Source: Rhizaria sp. SCN 62-66
Lineage: Eukaryota; Rhizaria, unplaced
Assembly: GCA_001724265.1 (NCBI GenBank)
Contig: MEDY01000660.1
Span: forward strand, 62,001-126,000
Reading direction: 5' to 3'
DNA: 64,000 bases
Shown here: piece by piece, positions 13,801 through 24,800 of the stretch
Layout of the letters: each line of letters begins with the position of its first letter
How positions within the stretch are numbered: position 1 is the first letter of the stretch
The notes under the pieces: generated by a model
Told to the model about the DNA's origin: nothing
Seen by the model: the letters and a program-made list of their open reading frames with translations, nothing else
The model's database searches: none
Position numbers and translations under genes: made by a program

Positions 13801-15445
13801 CAACTGCGATGACGGCGACGGCGACGGCGACGGGCTCGACCAGGGCGAGCGCGCGGGCAAGGTGCGCCGCCTCTCGGGCCGCTCCGCGTCTCCCACCGCG
13901 CCCGGCCAGCTCCGCCGCGGCCGCTCCGCGCGCGTCAACGGCAACAGCAACAGCAACAGCAACAGTAATGGCAATGGCAATGGCAGTGTCAACAACAACT
14001 CGGCTGGGAATGCGAACGCGGTGTACCGCAGCAACAGCGGCTCGAGCGCTGCAACCGGGGCTGCCGCGGACGCGGGCGCCGCGGAGACCGAGGCCGACGC
14101 ATTCCTCGGCGAGCGTAGCCCGGCCACCGCGTTCGCTGCTGCCAACACCGCTGCCGCTGCCGCTTCAACTGCGGGTGGCATCGGCGTCGGCGTGAGCGCC
14201 GAGTGCTCGAGCGAGAGCTTTTCGCTGCCCGCGCCCGCGCCCGTGTCGGCATCGGTGTCGGCCTCGGGCTCGGCGTCAGCGCACTTCTCGGCCGATAGTG
14301 ACGGCAGCGTCCGCGGCGTCAGCATGGCCTGCGGCGCCGAGGGCGACGACGACGCGCCGCCCGGGCTGGAGGCCGTGAACGCACACCAGGTTCATGGGCA
14401 TGCGGAGCTGTAGTCGCAGTCGTCGCGGCACATTGTGGCCGGTCACGGCAACAGCCACAGTCAGAGCCGGGGCGCGCCGCAGGGCGTGAGCATGGAGGCT
14501 TCGCTGGCCACCACGGAGCCCGTGCCGCGCGGCTCGCTTTCCCTCTCTGCCTCGGCGGCCGGGGCAGCCGCGTCTGCCAGTACCGGCGTCGGTGCTGGCG
14601 CTGGCGTCGCGATGTGTGACAGCGACGATGCCAACAAGAGCCGTGCTGATCATGCAACAAGCGGCGCTGCGCCGCGGACGTTCCCCACGGCCGCGCTGCC
14701 TGCGACTCAAACCGCCCTGCAGTCGCCGCAGTTTCAGCCGACGCAGATCCCCTCAACGCAGATCCAGTCAACCCATGTTCAGTCGACACAGGTGCACTCT
14801 ACTCAGGGCACGCTGCAGTCGACGCAGGGCACGATGCAGTCGATGCAGCCGACCGTGGTGGTAACTGCGACCAACTCGCCCGCGCCGATGCAGCAGCCCG
14901 CGCGCGCGGTGCCACCCACCACGGGCAAGGCCGCGCCCGCGCCCCCCGGCGGCCGCCGCGCGCGCCTCGTCGCCGCGGCCGCTGCGGCCGGCAACGGCGG
15001 TGGCGGCGCGGGCTCGGACGGCAGCAGCGCGGCGGGCACGGTAGACCGCGACGCGGTGCGGCTTCTCCTGGGCAAGAACAGCAGCGACTCGAGCGCCGCC
15101 TCCTGGGCGGGCGCCGGCGCCGCCGCCAACGGAGCCGCCGCGGCTGGGCATATCGCGAACGCGGAGACTGAGGCCGACGCCGAGGCGGAGGCCAAGATGC
15201 CGTCCGCCGACGACCGCGAGCACGAGCAGAAGCAGCAGCTGTCGCAGCAGCACTACCAGCAGCAGCCGCAACAGCAGCAGCATGAGTAGGAGCAAATGCT
15301 GCTGGGTGCGCTGCAGCGTGACCGCGGTGGGTCACCCGGCTCTGCAGCGGCGCTGGACGAAGCCCGTGAACGTGAAAAGGCTGCGGCTGCGAGCCAGGGA
15401 CAAAGCGAAGCAATTAGCTCCAGCACAGAGCTTAGCGCACAGTAA
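5079..15445 (+). CDS. Casein kinase 1 family protein kinase with giant poly-Q/poly-A tail; reading frame crosses two TAG codons
   Basis: Exons are 5079..5134, 5312..5408 and 5648..15445, with GTACGT donors at 5135 and 5409. Residues about 18-300 are a CK1-type kinase: glycine loop GGGSFGDIY, lysine K50 in VAIKV, catalytic HRDIKPDN (138-145), then RYASINTHLG and SRRDDLE. The DFG motif is DLG (D161, 5975..5983), an unusual change. CK1 enzymes are monomeric Ser/Thr kinases in signalling, trafficking and clock control. The rest is a tail of about 3000 residues with poly-Gln runs, Ala-rich blocks and recurring AHGHS motifs. Under the standard code the protein ends at TAG 14411..14413. However, the same frame continues with the same Q/S/H-rich composition to a second TAG (15287..15289) and then to TAA at 15443..15445, giving 3316 residues if both TAGs are sense. 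Kinase identity is firm; the true C-terminus depends on how UAG is decoded. Confidence 0.85.
6438..7491 (+). repeat. Cluster of CAG/CAA trinucleotide tracts (poly-Gln)
   Basis: Several tracts of CAG mixed with CAA lie just after the kinase domain, at about 6438..6490, 6733..6832, 7089..7134 and 7459..7491. All are in frame and encode poly-Gln. CAA interruptions are frequent, which usually limits repeat slippage. Confidence 0.9.
8421..8456 (+). repeat. CCCACG hexanucleotide repeat encoding alternating Ala-His
   Basis: Six direct copies of CCCACG in the CK1 tail, encoding an Ala-His dipeptide run. It sits among the AHGHS-type motifs that recur through this tail (near 7006, 7223, 7571, 8330, 8393 and 10571). 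Confidence 0.9.
9201..9436 (+). repeat. Second CAG/CAA cluster (poly-Gln and Gln-Met)
   Basis: In-frame CAG/CAA tracts interrupted by ATG, giving Gln-Met-Gln stretches. They are followed by a near-pure poly-Gln tract at about 9355..9436 with one His. Confidence 0.88.
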
Positions 15446-15823
15446 TTATAACGCACGATGTGACAACTGAGCACCAGTGACAATTTGAACGACGTGATAT
15501 GTGACACACTTTTTTGTGATTGATGTATTACACCGACTGTATAGTAGTATGCTTTTTTAAAAAGATCAACTTTGATCAACTTTGAATCGATATTTAGATG
15601 AAACTAATCATATAGAGGCTTTCTACCATAGCATGTACCTGTCCACTCAACAGCCGACAAAGGTCGGCAACAATTCCTCTCTCGTCCACCACTGCTGTGA
15701 TGGTCGACGGATTGAGAGGAAATACACGTGTTTTCCATTTTCTACAAAAGATGAATACATAATTATTCACATTTTTTATTCTAATAGTTCAAACTCTTAA
15801 CATAATCCTGGTTTACAAAAATC
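15446..15823. other. Convergent intergenic region (378 bp)
   Basis: AT-rich spacer between the TAA of the CK1 gene and the TGA of the giant unrecognised gene. The composition changes sharply after 15445, which supports that TAA as the real end of the CK1 coding sequence. Nothing else is recognisable. Confidence 0.6.
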
Positions 15824-18800
15824 TCATACTGTGTTTGCTTCGTATGCATCGAGTCGAAGCCGCAACAGCAACTCCTTTAAGGTGTCTGCGGCCCCATCAT
15901 GATTTGCTATGCGCACAAGCACCGCAGCCAATGCAGTCATGTTTTTGACCCCCGCTGCGTCTGCAAGCGCATCCATCTCGTCGTCCCCAAGCTCCACCGC
16001 AACTGCAGGAGCCACCGCGCTGCGTCTGCCAAAGCCACCTAGCACAACGACGCAGCAGAGTGTACAGTTGCAGGCGCCAAGTGCATTGTACACTGCGGCG
16101 CGGTCCCGGGCGTCTTGCTGTAACGCATAGCGCAACGCTCTATCCCTCCGCACGCTGCTGCCCGCTTGACGCAGCTGTGGGCTAGACGCCACTGCGCGAG
16201 AGATCGCGAGCATCAGCGGCCAGTACTCTGGCACACGGCGCACGCGCGGTTGCGGCATAGCTAGCATTGTGGCTAGCACCACAAGCGTGTTCTCATTTCC
16301 AGCGCAACTTGAGGCGTGAAGCGGACTCGCGCTGCGCCGCGGCGTCGAAGCTGCGGCGCGCGGCGACCGCGGTGTTGCAGCTGCATTACTGTCACTATGC
16401 ACTGCAGATGGCAGATGCGCTGCGAGTAACAGAAGACTGCGCGTAAGTGCATCACGTGTCTCGTTCGCGCCCCGCGGCAACACGCGCGCTGCGGGCTCAC
16501 CGGGCCGCAGCAGCTCGCGCGCACGGGCCCACAGCCGCGCAGCCGCGAATAGCCCCCACGCGCCGCCGGGCAGCACGGCCGCCAGCGCCGCCCAGTGGCC
16601 CGGCGCCGCACAGGCGCGCGCTGCGCCGTCGGTAGCCGTGGCGAGCTCGTCGAGTGCGAGCTGCCGCGCCAGTCCGGCAGCGTTGGCGGCGTCACCAGCA
16701 TTACGCTGCAGTGACTGCCACAGCGACTGCAGCGACGCCAGCACATCGTCCACCGCGGTTTCAGCCTCGGTTCGTGGCAGCGCTGCCACGCACTGCAGCT
16801 CGCTGTTTGCGCCGACACTAGTGCCGATATCAGCATTGCGCGGTGACATTGTGCAGTTCTGTGCGGTTGCGAGTGTGGGGCGCGTGGTGCTGCTGTTGCG
16901 GCGCGTGCCAGGCCATACGAACCCGCTGGGCGACGCTGCGCGGTGCAGAGACAGCGGCGACATCGGCAACCGCGGTGTGAGCGCGGAGCCCGATGAGAGA
17001 ACAGACTGCGGCGACAGCGCCGAGTGCGGGGAAAGCGCCTCCGCGCGCACTGCTGCCCCGGCGCTTGCCGTCGTTGTCGTGCTCGCGGGCGCCAGCGAGC
17101 GCGCGCTGCGGGGCGGCAGCGGGCCGCGCGCTGCAGTCGGCGTCGTCGTCGGCAGTGGCGCCAATCGCGGCGACACCGACACGAACAAGTGCGGGGGCAA
17201 CCGCAGCGCCGGCCCGGTCGCGGACGAAGGAGACTGAACGTGCCGCGGCGACTGGGCGTACACAGGGGATACCGCCTCTGCGCAAACGTTCTCCACGGCA
17301 ATTGCGAGGTGCTTTACAGCAACTCCTGAGGCAGGCGCCGCCGCTGATGAAGCAGCGGTTGCGGTGTCTGCTTGAGTGTGCACTGTCTTAACGGCGGTGC
17401 GCGAGTTGGGCTCACATTCGCTCTCGGCTAGAACCGGCAGCAGCGCCAACGGTCGCGGAGTCGCTCCCGCCCGCGCTGCCGAGGACGCGCTCCTGGGCGT
17501 GACTGCAGCGGAGACCGCGGGGGACTCTGTGCTCTGCACGTCGCGGCCGCTGAGCAGCCCGCGCTCGGAATCGAGATCGTACTCGCGGCCCAGTTGCTGC
17601 CACTGCTGCTGCGGCTGCCACCGCCACTGTGACTGGTGATAGCTTTCTGAGTCGAGCGGAGAACCGGTGGCAGCGTCTATCTCGCCGCCGCTGTCATTCT
17701 CTTTGTCGCTATCATTGTTGCTTCTAACATCATCCTCATCGTTGTCAGTGCGTGAGTGCAGCAGTCGCTGGTTGTTGCCGCGCGTGCGCAGGTGCACGAG
17801 CTCCACGGTGCAGTAGTCGCCCGAGCTCGCGGTGCCCGGGCTCTGTGCGAAGCTCGGACTGAACGCCGGCGACGGAGACAGACACGGGCTGCGCTGCGTG
17901 GCGGTGCACGGGGGACTGCGGTGCTGGGGTCGGAGCCGGGGACTGCGGCCTGAGAGGGCAGCAACCAGACTTGACGACGGCACCAACATTGGGCACGGCT
18001 GCTCGTGCTGAGAGTTGTCATGTGTTTCTGCCGTTGTCGCCGCTGTCTGTTCAGCGACACCGTCACCGCCCGCATCCGCCACCTGTGCCTGGCCGGCGTG
18101 CGGCGTCGACACACTACTGGCCAGCGCGTGTGAGCCTGCCTGTGACTCACCGTGCAATGACGACAGCACCACCGACGGCGCCGCAGCCTGGGAGCCCGAG
18201 ACCGAGACCGACACCGCCGGTCCCTGGGAGGGGTCTTGTGACAGCGGCTGCGAGAGCGAGCGCGAGAGCGAGTACGCGAGAAACGGCGGCAGCAGAGTGT
18301 GGCTTGAGGCTCCAGTGCCCGCTGCAGCGGAAGCGGAGGATGTGGAGGAGCTTACGTAGCTCGAGTCGCGCTTGAGACTGTTGTTGTCGCCATGGTGGCT
18401 GATGCCCTTGTTGACTCCGGCGTGTACAGCTGTGCCGGTGTTTGGAAGCACGACGCACGGCGCGGGCGCGGCTGCAACAAGAATGCACACTGAGCTAGCC
18501 TCCATAGACTCCACACGAGCGATTTCGTGTGCGTCGAACGCAGCGTCCGGGCTGTTGCAGCCACTGCTGCTGCTGCTAATGCCCACGCTGTTCATGTTGT
18601 CACAGGAGCGGGAGAGCAGCGGCACGTGTGTGCCTGCAGTCGCGTCCATGCTGATTTCACCAGAGTCGATTGCGTCAGCACGGGGGCGATGATGGCTCGG
18701 CTTAGAGACGGTGTGACGCTTGCAATCAGCCTCGTTGTCGTTGCCCTGAGCCTCACCGAGGTTCAGCGCGTCAAAGCTGCTCGAGCACAGCGCCATCATC

Positions 18801-21800
18801 CGCTCCACTCCCGTCGCGCAGTTATCTTTATCGACATCGCCGTCGTACGAGTCAGTCCGCGCGCTGTGCCCCGAGCTTCCCAGGTCGGGCCACACGCGCC
18901 ACCGCTGCCGCCCGCGCTCCGCCACCGTCGCCGCCGTCGCCGCCATCGCCGCAGCGGCGGCGTCCTCCGTGGCCATGGAGCTGACCACGGCGGCTGCGGC
19001 GGCGGTTGCACTGCTGCGGGTGGCGCTGCGCGTGGCCGCGGAGAATGCGGCGGGGGCAGCGACGCCGGAGGCGGCCTGGAAGGGCGAGCGGAAGCGCGGC
19101 GACAAAGAGGATATTGACGCGGGGCGGCCGCTCGCGGAGTACTGGAGCTGCTGCACCCGCTGCTGCAGCTGCGACAGCGGCTGTTGTTGTGGCTGCTGCT
19201 GGCTGTGGCTGTGGCCGTGGTCCGAGTGGTCTTGCTGCGGGTGCGACTGTTGCAGCTGCCGTGACTCGTGGTGCCCGTGGGTAGATGCGGAGTGGCCGCG
19301 AGCAGCCGTCGAATGAGCGCCATGTTGACTGGAATGGTGACTGTGGCCGCCGTGGTGACCGTGACCGCTGTGGTGCGCCCCGCCGTGATGACGGTGGTTT
19401 TGGCTGTGGCTGCTGTGCTGACTCACATTGCGGTTGTACGCGACTCGCAGCGGCAGTGCGCTGTGGTGCGCGTAGTGGTTATAATCGTCACCATCATCGT
19501 CGTCATCGTAGCGGTTGTGAGCCTTGTTTCTGTGGCTGTGGCTAAGGTTGTGGTAAGTGTCGTCCCGCGGGCCAAGCGACAGCGCAGCCAGCGCAGCCAG
19601 CGGTGAGTCAGTGCACGCAGTGACGCGGCAGCGGCGCGCACTGCACTGACGCGTCCTGCTGAGCTGCTCACAATCCCGCTCAGAGTCACCGTGGCGCTCG
19701 CAGTCGCAGGGGCCGTCGCAGGCGCGCTCGCTGCTCGCGTCGCTGCCGATGTGCCCGTAGCCGCGGCTGTTCGCAGCGTTGGTGGCGCCACTGCAGTCGC
19801 ACCCGCAGTCGCTGAGCCTGCAGTTGTGGTTGTGGCTGTAGTTCTGACTGTGACTGAGACCGTGGCTGTGGTCGTGGTTGTAGTTCTGACTGTGGCTCCA
19901 GACCCCGACGCCCAGCGCGGCCACTGCTATGGAGGCCGCGGCGCTGGGCTGGCGGCGGGCGCGCGCGGGGCCAGGCGTCTCAACACCGGCCACTTCCTCG
20001 TCCACAGTCAAAGCGGTGAGAGTTGCCTCAGCAGCTGGGTCGCATTTGAGCGAAGGAACACGCGTTGTGTTTTTAACGCCCACGCGACTAGCAGCTTGGA
20101 CTGCAACAGCTGTGTTGACCGTTGGAGCAGCAGACGAAGCAGTGGCAGCGCGCGCCTCCTGCTCCGCGGTCGCGTCGCTCACGGCAACAACGGCAGCGCC
20201 AGCGTACGTGCCGGTGCGGGCGTCTCTGTCCACAGGCCAGTCGCCGGACGTGCCGACAACGGGGTGCGCGAGCGCGAGGCTGTCGCTGGCGGCGCTCTCC
20301 GCTGCTGCGCTGGCGAACGGCAGCGGCGAATCGCCGTCGCGCTCTCGCGCAAACACACCCGGCCGCGGCGGCTGTTGCTGTTGCTGGTGCTGGTGCTGGA
20401 GACCGATGCTACTACCGTCGGCTGAGTGGGCTGGAGCGCGCGCGCGGCGCTCTTCGGCAGACAGCATCGCCCAGTCGACTGCGCCATCAACGTTGGCATG
20501 CGTGTTCTTAGATAAACTGACACGGCCTATCCCGTCAGCGTTCGAATTCAATGTGCCTGTTTGTGCGTTGCTAGTTGTGTTCACGTTGCCGACGTTGTTG
20601 GTCTTGTTTGTCGCAAGGCGAGCAGCAAACGAGCCCACAAGACTGCGCAGCAACGGGGTGCGCGGAGACAACAGCAACTGCTGGTGTTGATGCTGCAGTG
20701 ACTTCTGTGCCCCTGCGTCGCGGCCAGTCGCTGTCGGTGCGTTGGGTGACACTGCAGAGGCAAAGGACGCCGTCGCGGCAGTGGGGCTGAACACGTCGGG
20801 AAACACCGGCAACAGCGACTGCGGCGCTAGTTGCGCTTGGGAAGCCGCTGCGGCAGCCGCGGAAAACCCGGACAGACTGCTCGCAACGGTGGCATCCGTG
20901 ATTGCGGTGATTGCGGTGATCGCACTAAACGTTCCGGAGGCGTCAAATCCATTCTGCTCAGGGGAAAGAATGAACCCTGGGCGTGTCATGTGAGTCGGCA
21001 AATTCGCACTAAGCTTTGAGTGGCTGTGCAGATGAGATGGCATTGCACTGGCAAGCTGGGTCAGGACGCGGCTTCTCTCGCGCCGCTGCGCAGTGTCCCC
21101 GCCGCCGACCGCGCTGTCCCTCGTGTGGCTGTGGCTGCGGGTAAAGCTGTAGCGCGAGCCGCCGCAGCCGCTGTACTCGTCGGTGTTGGTGTTGGCGCCA
21201 CTGTCGTCCTGCGTGTCGCCGTCGCAGTCGTCGTTGGTGTAGTCAGTGCCGGCGTGGCCGTCGCCCAGGCTCCATTGAAGACGGCCCCACGCGCCGCTGT
21301 GGCTGTGCGCGACGCCGTGCTCTGGACTGGACGTGAGCCCGCGCAGTGCTGTGCGCTCGGGAGCAAGTGCCGTGTCATTGTGTGCACTGTGCTCAGCACT
21401 TGCATTAGGTGCATTATGAGCCTTGTGCGGCAGTTCATTAGCGTCGTTTTCGCGGTCGCCCGCGCTGCTCTGCTCACGGCCGCGGCCGCGCTCACGGTCC
21501 AGTTTGTCGCCCGGCAGCGGGGTGTGCAGCGCGAGACTGGGTGCCAAGCTAGACGCGTAGAACGCCGCAAACGGGTCCGACGCGGGGAGCGCGCATGGTG
21601 GGGCGGCGGGGGGCTCGTTCTCGTTGTTCTCGTCGGAGGCATCATTGCAGTCGCTCTCGGCACTGCCAATGAAATGGTGAGTTGCAGTGATGTTATCAGA
21701 AGGAACGTAGCAGTGCTGCCGCGCCAGGCATGCGCCTGAGTCATCCGCGCCTGTTGTCCTGTCCGCACAGGGCCTCAGATCGACATCACTGGCGGTTGTG

Positions 21801-24800
21801 ATGGCAACCACGGCCGTTGTACTGGGTGAGACTGTGACGCTTGGCTGTGGGGCCGGCAGAGAGTCGAGCTCGTCATCACCGTCATCGTTAGCACAGTTTC
21901 TCACTGCATCTGCGGCAACTCCGGTGCCGACGCTAGCAGTGAAGGCGTCTGCAACACTGTTGTCAACAGCCTCTACGGCAGTGCTCGTGTCAGTTTCGTC
22001 ACTGCGATTACTAACACTCGCGAGCAAGCGAGTGCTGTCGGTGCCGATGCGAGTCTGAGAGCCGTTGTCGTGGTAAGCGCGCGTGCACGAGTTTGCCGCG
22101 ACGACGCCCGCCAGCAAGAGGCGGAAGCGCGACTCAAGAGACAGCGGCTGTAGCCTGACCAGCGGGCCTGCTCCTAATGACTGCGGTTGCGCCTGTGAGA
22201 CTGACTGCGAGACTGACTGCGAGACTGACTGTGACCGGGAGAGTGAAGTTGGGACTGCGGCGCGCTCTTGTGACCGTGGGCAATTCCTGTGCTCGCTGCC
22301 GATGCCCCACGCGCCGCACACACAGCCATCGCAGGCATCGCGGCCAGCGTCACCTGCGGCTGCGCTCGTCTCGGCCGTGCTCTCAGTCCCATCCGCAGTG
22401 CTCGCTGTGGCGGCAACAGCGCCGGCGCAGTCCTGCTTGGCCCGCCGCGCCCGCAGTAGCGCCCGCGCCGCGGCGGGCTCCAGCGCGCCAGGGTGGCGGC
22501 CCAGCCACGCAACCAGCCGCGCGGCCGCGGGCCGCTCTTGCGCCTGCAGGTCCAGCGGCGGCGCGTGCTGGAGATGTTGGTGCTGCGGGTCTGGTGTGGG
22601 GAGCTTTGCGAGGCGGATGTGCGTGGCAGCGGCGAGCAGCGCGGTGAGCTGCAGCAGCGTCGCGCGCGGCAGTAGTCGGTGCAGCGCGGCGTTGGCGCGC
22701 ATGCCGTCGCCGCACAGCACCGGCGCGCCCTTGCCTTCGCTGTTGCTGCTGGCCGCATTTGCACTGGCGCGGGTGGTTGCCACAGCGTCAGTCAGTGGGG
22801 CTGCAGCTGCCGCGAGTCCGGGGACGTAGCCGTTGCCCGCGCTTTCGGCGCCGCTCAGACTGCTGCTGACCGTAGTGGCAACGGGGGGGCTGTGCGCGTG
22901 CGCGTGCGCGTGTTGCGAGAGCAGCAGCAGCGGCGCCAGCGTCTGCACCGCCGCGGCGGCCGCAGCGGCGCAGGGCGGCGCGGCACCGCACAGCAGCAGG
23001 GCCGCGAGCACCAGCGCCGCGGCGGCGGACCGCGATGGCGCGGGGCCGCCGCAGCCGCTCACAAAGCACGGCTCAGCAGTCTCGGGGGCAGCCACAGCCT
23101 CTGGCACCGAGCCGTCGCTTACAGCGTGACTGTGACTCCTGCTGCGGTTTGTCTCAAGACAGGCCGGCGCGGCGAGCACCAGCGCGTCCCGCAGCTCCGG
23201 CGCTGCGCATAGCGACTGCAGCGCCTCGCGCTCCTGTGGCAGCAGCAGGGCCACTAGCCGCGGCAACAGAATGGTCGCCGCGTCTCCCTGGCAGTCTTGC
23301 AGCTCGCTTCTGCTGATCGCCGCAGTGCTATTGCCGGCAGTGCTGTTGTTGTTGCTGCTGTTGCTGTTGTTTGTGGCGATAGCGGCAACTGTGGCGACAA
23401 AGCCCGGAATGCCGCGCGCCCGCGCAGCGACGCCGGCCAGCTCGGCCAAGCGCACCGCGGCGGCCGAAGCTGTCCAAGCAGATGACGCAGCAGAGTGACT
23501 GTCAGGAGAATGGCCATGAGCGTCGGCGGCTGGGAGCCACAGTGTTTGGAGGCGTTCAATGTGGCGCAGGCTCCAGACCAGACAGTGCGCCAGCATAGAG
23601 CCTGGAGTGACGGGCACTGACGCGGACACAAAAACAGCCGTGTCATCTACATCAGTGCGATAAACATCAGCGGCGTCACCAGCGATTGGCTGCGCTTTCT
23701 GATTCACAGCGTTATGTTGTGTCGCGGCTCGAATTGCACAAACGCTGTGGTGGTCACTATAGCCGTCAGTCTGGACCGCGAATCCAGTGGTTGTGCGGCC
23801 CTCTGCAGCACTACCGAGCAGCCTTGTGCGCGACTGCGCAACTGACTCCGCGTGTGACTGCGAACGCATACGCATACGCATGCTAGAGTTGGAGTTAGAA
23901 CAGCTCGGAGGGCTCAACATATTATTGGCGTGAGCCACTTGTTCACGCTGCTGAACACTATTGTGCTGATCGTGCTCTGTGCATTCAATGCGCTCAGCGA
24001 CCGACGGCACAGAGGCGGTCGAGGGCGGAGACATGAACGGCGCGCGTCCCGCCGCCGCTGACCGCACACTGACGCTGGCGGCGCAGACGCTGACGACACT
24101 GGCGGTCGCACTGGCGCGGGCGCCGATATGAGCGCTCGCACTCGCGTTTGCGCTGGACTGGTAGCGACTGCGGCTTCGGCTACGGCTACGACTGTGCTGG
24201 TGAGAGTCTTGAACAGGACTAGGGCTGCGACTACCACTGATGTTGCTGCTTCTGCTGCTGCTGTTGTTGCTGCTGCTGCGGGTGCTGCAAACACGCAGAC
24301 GTGAGCGCGAGCGCACAGCCCCATCTGCCGCAGTCACACGCACCGTCGCCGGAGCGATCTGGTCGCATGGCAGCTTTGACTGCGATCGCGGCCGCGACTG
24401 CACCTGTGGCGGCGCTCTTGTTGCGTCGTCTGCAGACAGCTTGCCGCTGCTCACCCTCACCTTCACGCTGCCGGTAGCATGCGTGGTTACGTTCGTGGCC
24501 ACGGTGCTTGCGGAGCTACTGCGGCCTCGGCCCGTAACGAGTGTCAGCTTTTGTGTTTGATGCTGTGTTGACGCCTGCGAGCGCGAATGCAACAGTAGCA
24601 TCGGCGGCGCCGGCGACCGCGACTGCAACTTCGACGGGGGCTGCGTCGCGGTGAAACAACTGTCGCGGTAGTAGCTGTTGTCCGCGTGAGTCTGACCTTG
24701 TCCGTGGATGTGTCCGTGGCTGTTACCGCTCGTAAAGCTGCTGCTGTTGCTGCTGCTACACACGTCCGCGTGTCTAGCCAACACTCCAATCAGCATTGCA

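Noticed and set aside
12463-14325. 620-codon minus-strand open frame opposite the CK1 tail
   Set aside because: Antisense of Ala/Ser-rich repeats. The plus strand is in frame with the kinase domain and has consistent composition.
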